Positions 50,380-51,872 of a stretch of 51,872 nucleotides of DNA are shown piece by piece. Every line of letters begins with the position of its first letter. Position 1 is the first letter of the stretch. The notes below the pieces were generated by a model. It did not search any database and was not told the origin of the DNA. It worked only from the letters and a program-made list of their open reading frames with translations. This stretch comes from an uncultured Woeseiaceae bacterium (GTDB lineage: Bacteria; Pseudomonadota; Gammaproteobacteria; Steroidobacterales; Woeseiaceae), in assembly GCA_905480215.1 (NCBI GenBank), contig CAJQPL010000078.1, positions 1-51,872 of the forward strand, given 5' to 3'. The translations under genes and the position numbers were made by a program.

Positions 50380-50910
50380 TTAGCGTGCCGCCACTCGTAC
50401 TTCGTCTGTGTTTCCAAATCTGATTTTGACGAGCGTGACAACGCCTGTATCGGATGTTGCATCCACTGGGCCCGAAATGCCTGACACGCGTACATCACCT
50501 GATTCGGATTGAACTTTTACCTGTGCATCCCGTGGTACCAGAATCTCGTAGCTAATCGTTGTATGACGTCGCTGAACACGACTCTTAGGTTGCTCGATAA
50601 TAATACGGTCTCCGTCGACACGGATTGGCGGTTTCGCGCGAAGATCAAGGATCATTTTGTTTGCTTTATACGCATTTCGGCGCATGTAGCGTTCATCGAC
50701 GCTAATACGTGCACGAATCGTAACCTGGTTAACGTCAGCACCGCGTACATTAACCGCACCACTGCCATTGTTGACCTCAATTGAGGCGGTGTTTTCAATA
50801 GAATACTCTTTCTCAAAAACCCCAGAAGCCGCTGCCGATGCAGCGGAATAACCTAAAGCCGCAACGAGGGCCAATAGTTCAATCATTCGAATCCGTTTTT
50901 TTGCAATCAT
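50380..50910 (-). CDS. DUF4097-like secreted beta-repeat protein
   Basis: A 176-residue protein with a signal peptide (about 9-28) and a beta-helix-like repeat pattern (FEKEYSIENTASIEVNNGSG, AVNVRGADVNQVTIRAR, VKVQSESGDVRVSGISGPVD), typical of the DUF4097 putative adhesin-like family. It is shorter than most members (roughly 200-300), with an abrupt basic end (EVRVAAR), so it may be truncated at the 3' end. The ATG at 50910 has GGAG six bases upstream. Confidence 0.75.
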   Translation of the reverse strand: MIAKKRIRMIELLALVAALGYSAASAAASGVFEKEYSIENTASIEVNNGSGAVNVRGADVNQVTIRARISVDERYMRRNAYKANKMILDLRAKPPIRVDGDRIIIEQPKSRVQRRHTTISYEILVPRDAQVKVQSESGDVRVSGISGPVDATSDTGVVTLVKIRFGNTDEVRVAAR

Positions 50911-50948
50911 GATGGTCTCCAGTTATTCGTTATTTGGTGTTGTAGTTA

Positions 50949-50976
50949 AGTATAACACTAGTTCGGTATAACGCAA
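50949..50976 (-). promoter_or_regulatory. Promoter of the DUF4097-like gene
   Basis: Leftward TTGCGT (50976-50971), a 16-base spacer and TATACT (50954-50949). The predicted start near 50942 gives a leader of about 32 bases to the ATG at 50910. Confidence 0.45.
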
Positions 50977-51110
50977 CTGATGATATAGCGTTTTTGCTGA
51001 TTGAATCCTTCATTTGAATAAAATCAACGAGTTAGCATTCTACTTCATAGACCTTTGATGCACGTGGCGGAGAAACGGTTGCATGCTAAATTGTTATAAC
51101 GCTATTTCGG

Positions 51111-51150
51111 CTAGCGGCTGCTAAGCAGCCGATCGAGTATTGATTCAGGT
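51111..51150 (+). repeat. Diverged accessory repeat upstream of the last gene
   Basis: GGCTGCTAAGCAGCC is self-complementary (GGCTGCT and AGCAGCC) and is followed by GATCGAGTATTGATTCAG, which recalls the arm and spacer of copies 1-3. It lacks the TATAGTTT core. It is 44 bases upstream of the gene at 51194. Confidence 0.45.
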
Positions 51151-51193
51151 TGGCGATTTTTGTTCAAAGTAATATAGGTAATTAGGTGAATCT

Positions 51194-51709
51194 ATGAACT
51201 GGGAAGCGATAGGTACGACTGCTGAAGTCGTCGGCGCTATTGGCGTCATATTTTCGCTCATCTATTTGGCGGTTCAGGTTCGACAGAGTACGAAACAGGA
51301 AGAGTTTGACAGTCTAAATGCCGCGATAAAGTTGTTTCTCAATAATGTAGATCGAGCAACTCAGACGAAAGAATCTTCCGAAGTATTCCGCAATGGTCTG
51401 AATCGATTTAGCGACCTGTCAGCAAACGAACAAGGCGCTTTCTATTCAACGATGCACTCTTGGCTACACGGCTTCCACGGTATCTGGATACTGCATAAGC
51501 ATGGGGCGCTGCCGGACTATGAATTCGTGGCCATGCGTAGACTGATAGTAGAGTTACTCTTATCACCGGGTGGACGACAATGGTGGGACGCATTCAAACA
51601 CATTCCGCCGCCGCACTTGGTAACGTATTTGGACGATGAAGCGGCCAAGGCAAAAGGAGTCATTCCGCCGGCTATCGATACCTATCCTTGGCTGCGCCCA
51701 GAAAATTAA
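51194..51709 (+). CDS. Membrane-anchored hypothetical protein
   Basis: A 171-residue protein with one N-terminal membrane helix (about 10-28, EVVGAIGVIFSLIYLAVQV) and a helical soluble domain with conserved-looking aromatic residues (YSTMHSWLHGFHGIW, GGRQWWDAFKHIPP). I recall similar proteins starting MNWEAIG in marine Gammaproteobacteria but know no function. The ATG at 51194 is supported by the strong start of the helix; the ribosome site is weak. Confidence 0.78.
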   Translation: MNWEAIGTTAEVVGAIGVIFSLIYLAVQVRQSTKQEEFDSLNAAIKLFLNNVDRATQTKESSEVFRNGLNRFSDLSANEQGAFYSTMHSWLHGFHGIWILHKHGALPDYEFVAMRRLIVELLLSPGGRQWWDAFKHIPPPHLVTYLDDEAAKAKGVIPPAIDTYPWLRPEN

Positions 51710-51718
51710 AGACTCTGA

Positions 51719-51867
51719 GCGGCCGCTTGTGGCCGAAAGCAGACTGTCGTTTTGATGCTTTTAGTTGGGTTTGAATGACCGTTTTGGTGAAAGCAGACGT
51801 TCAGCCAGGGACTACCGAAAACATACTGGTGAAGTAGTCTGCTTATGACCCAAAGTGGAAATTATGG
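51719..51867 (+). repeat. Cluster of three accessory repeat pieces at the window end
   Basis: Pieces at about 51719-51748 (GGCCGCTTGTGGCCGAAAGC then AGACTGTCG), 51776-51807 (TGACCGTTTTGGTGAAAGC then AGACGTTCAG) and 51835-51867 (AGTCTGCTTATGACCCAAAG then TGGAAATTA). Together they contain left arms and a right arm of the same family. No gene starts in the remaining 163 bases. Confidence 0.65.
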
Positions 51868-51872
51868 CCTAG

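Noticed and set aside
44687-51867. Integron cassette array with attC sites
   Set aside because: The repeats lack the conserved GTTRRRY and RYYYAAC ends, and no integrase is in the window.
44687-51867. CRISPR array
   Set aside because: The repeats are degenerate, unevenly spaced by whole genes, and there are no cas genes.

Overview
The window looks like chromosome of a Gram-negative gammaproteobacterium, probably marine. The evidence is the classical gammaproteobacterial gene orders gatCAB | mreBCD-mrdA-rodA-mltB-rlpA-dacA-ybeD-lipB and lptD-surA-pdxA-rsmA-apaG-apaH, the Pseudomonas-type peptidoglycan recycling pair amgK-murU, an outer-membrane phospholipase, a split glycine decarboxylase (gcvPA/gcvPB) and a moderate G+C content. 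A Woeseia- or Steroidobacter-like lineage is a guess from gene style only.

Bases 1-6.5 kb hold the 3' part of a secreted-looking hypothetical gene and, convergent with it, a methionine-cycle operon: an ArsR-type regulator fused to a methyltransferase domain (SahR-like), metF and metH. A promoter and a palindromic operator candidate lie just upstream of the regulator. At 6.6-6.8 kb sit two homologous hairpins in inverted orientation whose stems covary and whose loops are complementary to each other. gatCAB (6.8-10.0 kb) supplies the tRNA transamidation enzyme and is transcribed away from mreB.

Bases 10.1-19.6 kb are a long rightward envelope cluster: MreBCD, PBP2 and RodA (elongasome), MltB, RlpA, a D,D-carboxypeptidase, YbeD and LipB. 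Bases 19.6-22.6 kb run leftward: a glutathione transferase, a GFA-domain protein, then amgK-murU (MurNAc salvage to UDP-MurNAc). Divergent from amgK is the LPS assembly, chaperone and pyridoxine operon ending in apaH. apaH overlaps the end of folA in the convergent lgt-thyA-folA operon. A thioredoxin-fold DUF255 protein follows at 31.2-33.2 kb.

Bases 33.3-42.8 kb run leftward: a membrane-anchored hypothetical, an M23 peptidase with a DUF4124-like N-terminus, a 932-residue double protease-PDZ protein of the Nma111/Deg7 type with a dead second protease half, and the glycine cleavage operon gcvT-gcvH-gcvPA-(Tpx-like)-gcvPB. The gcv operon is preceded by a tandem glycine riboswitch followed by a strong intrinsic terminator. 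The Tpx-like protein in the operon has lost several active-site residues.

Bases 42.8-51.9 kb begin with a DUF885 metallopeptidase-like lipoprotein and pass into an accessory region. Single small envelope genes (MAPEG protein, a frameshifted lipoprotein, a four-helix membrane protein, two outer-membrane-like proteins, PldA, an MBOAT-like fragment, a DUF4097-like protein and a membrane-anchored hypothetical) are separated by copies of a degenerate palindromic repeat. Three copies share a 34-base core with an extended -10-like motif and sit upstream of rightward genes. That repeat family, the paired hairpins at 6.7 kb and the altered Tpx in the gcv operon are the most unusual items. I see no CRISPR array, prophage, transposase, tRNA or rRNA.
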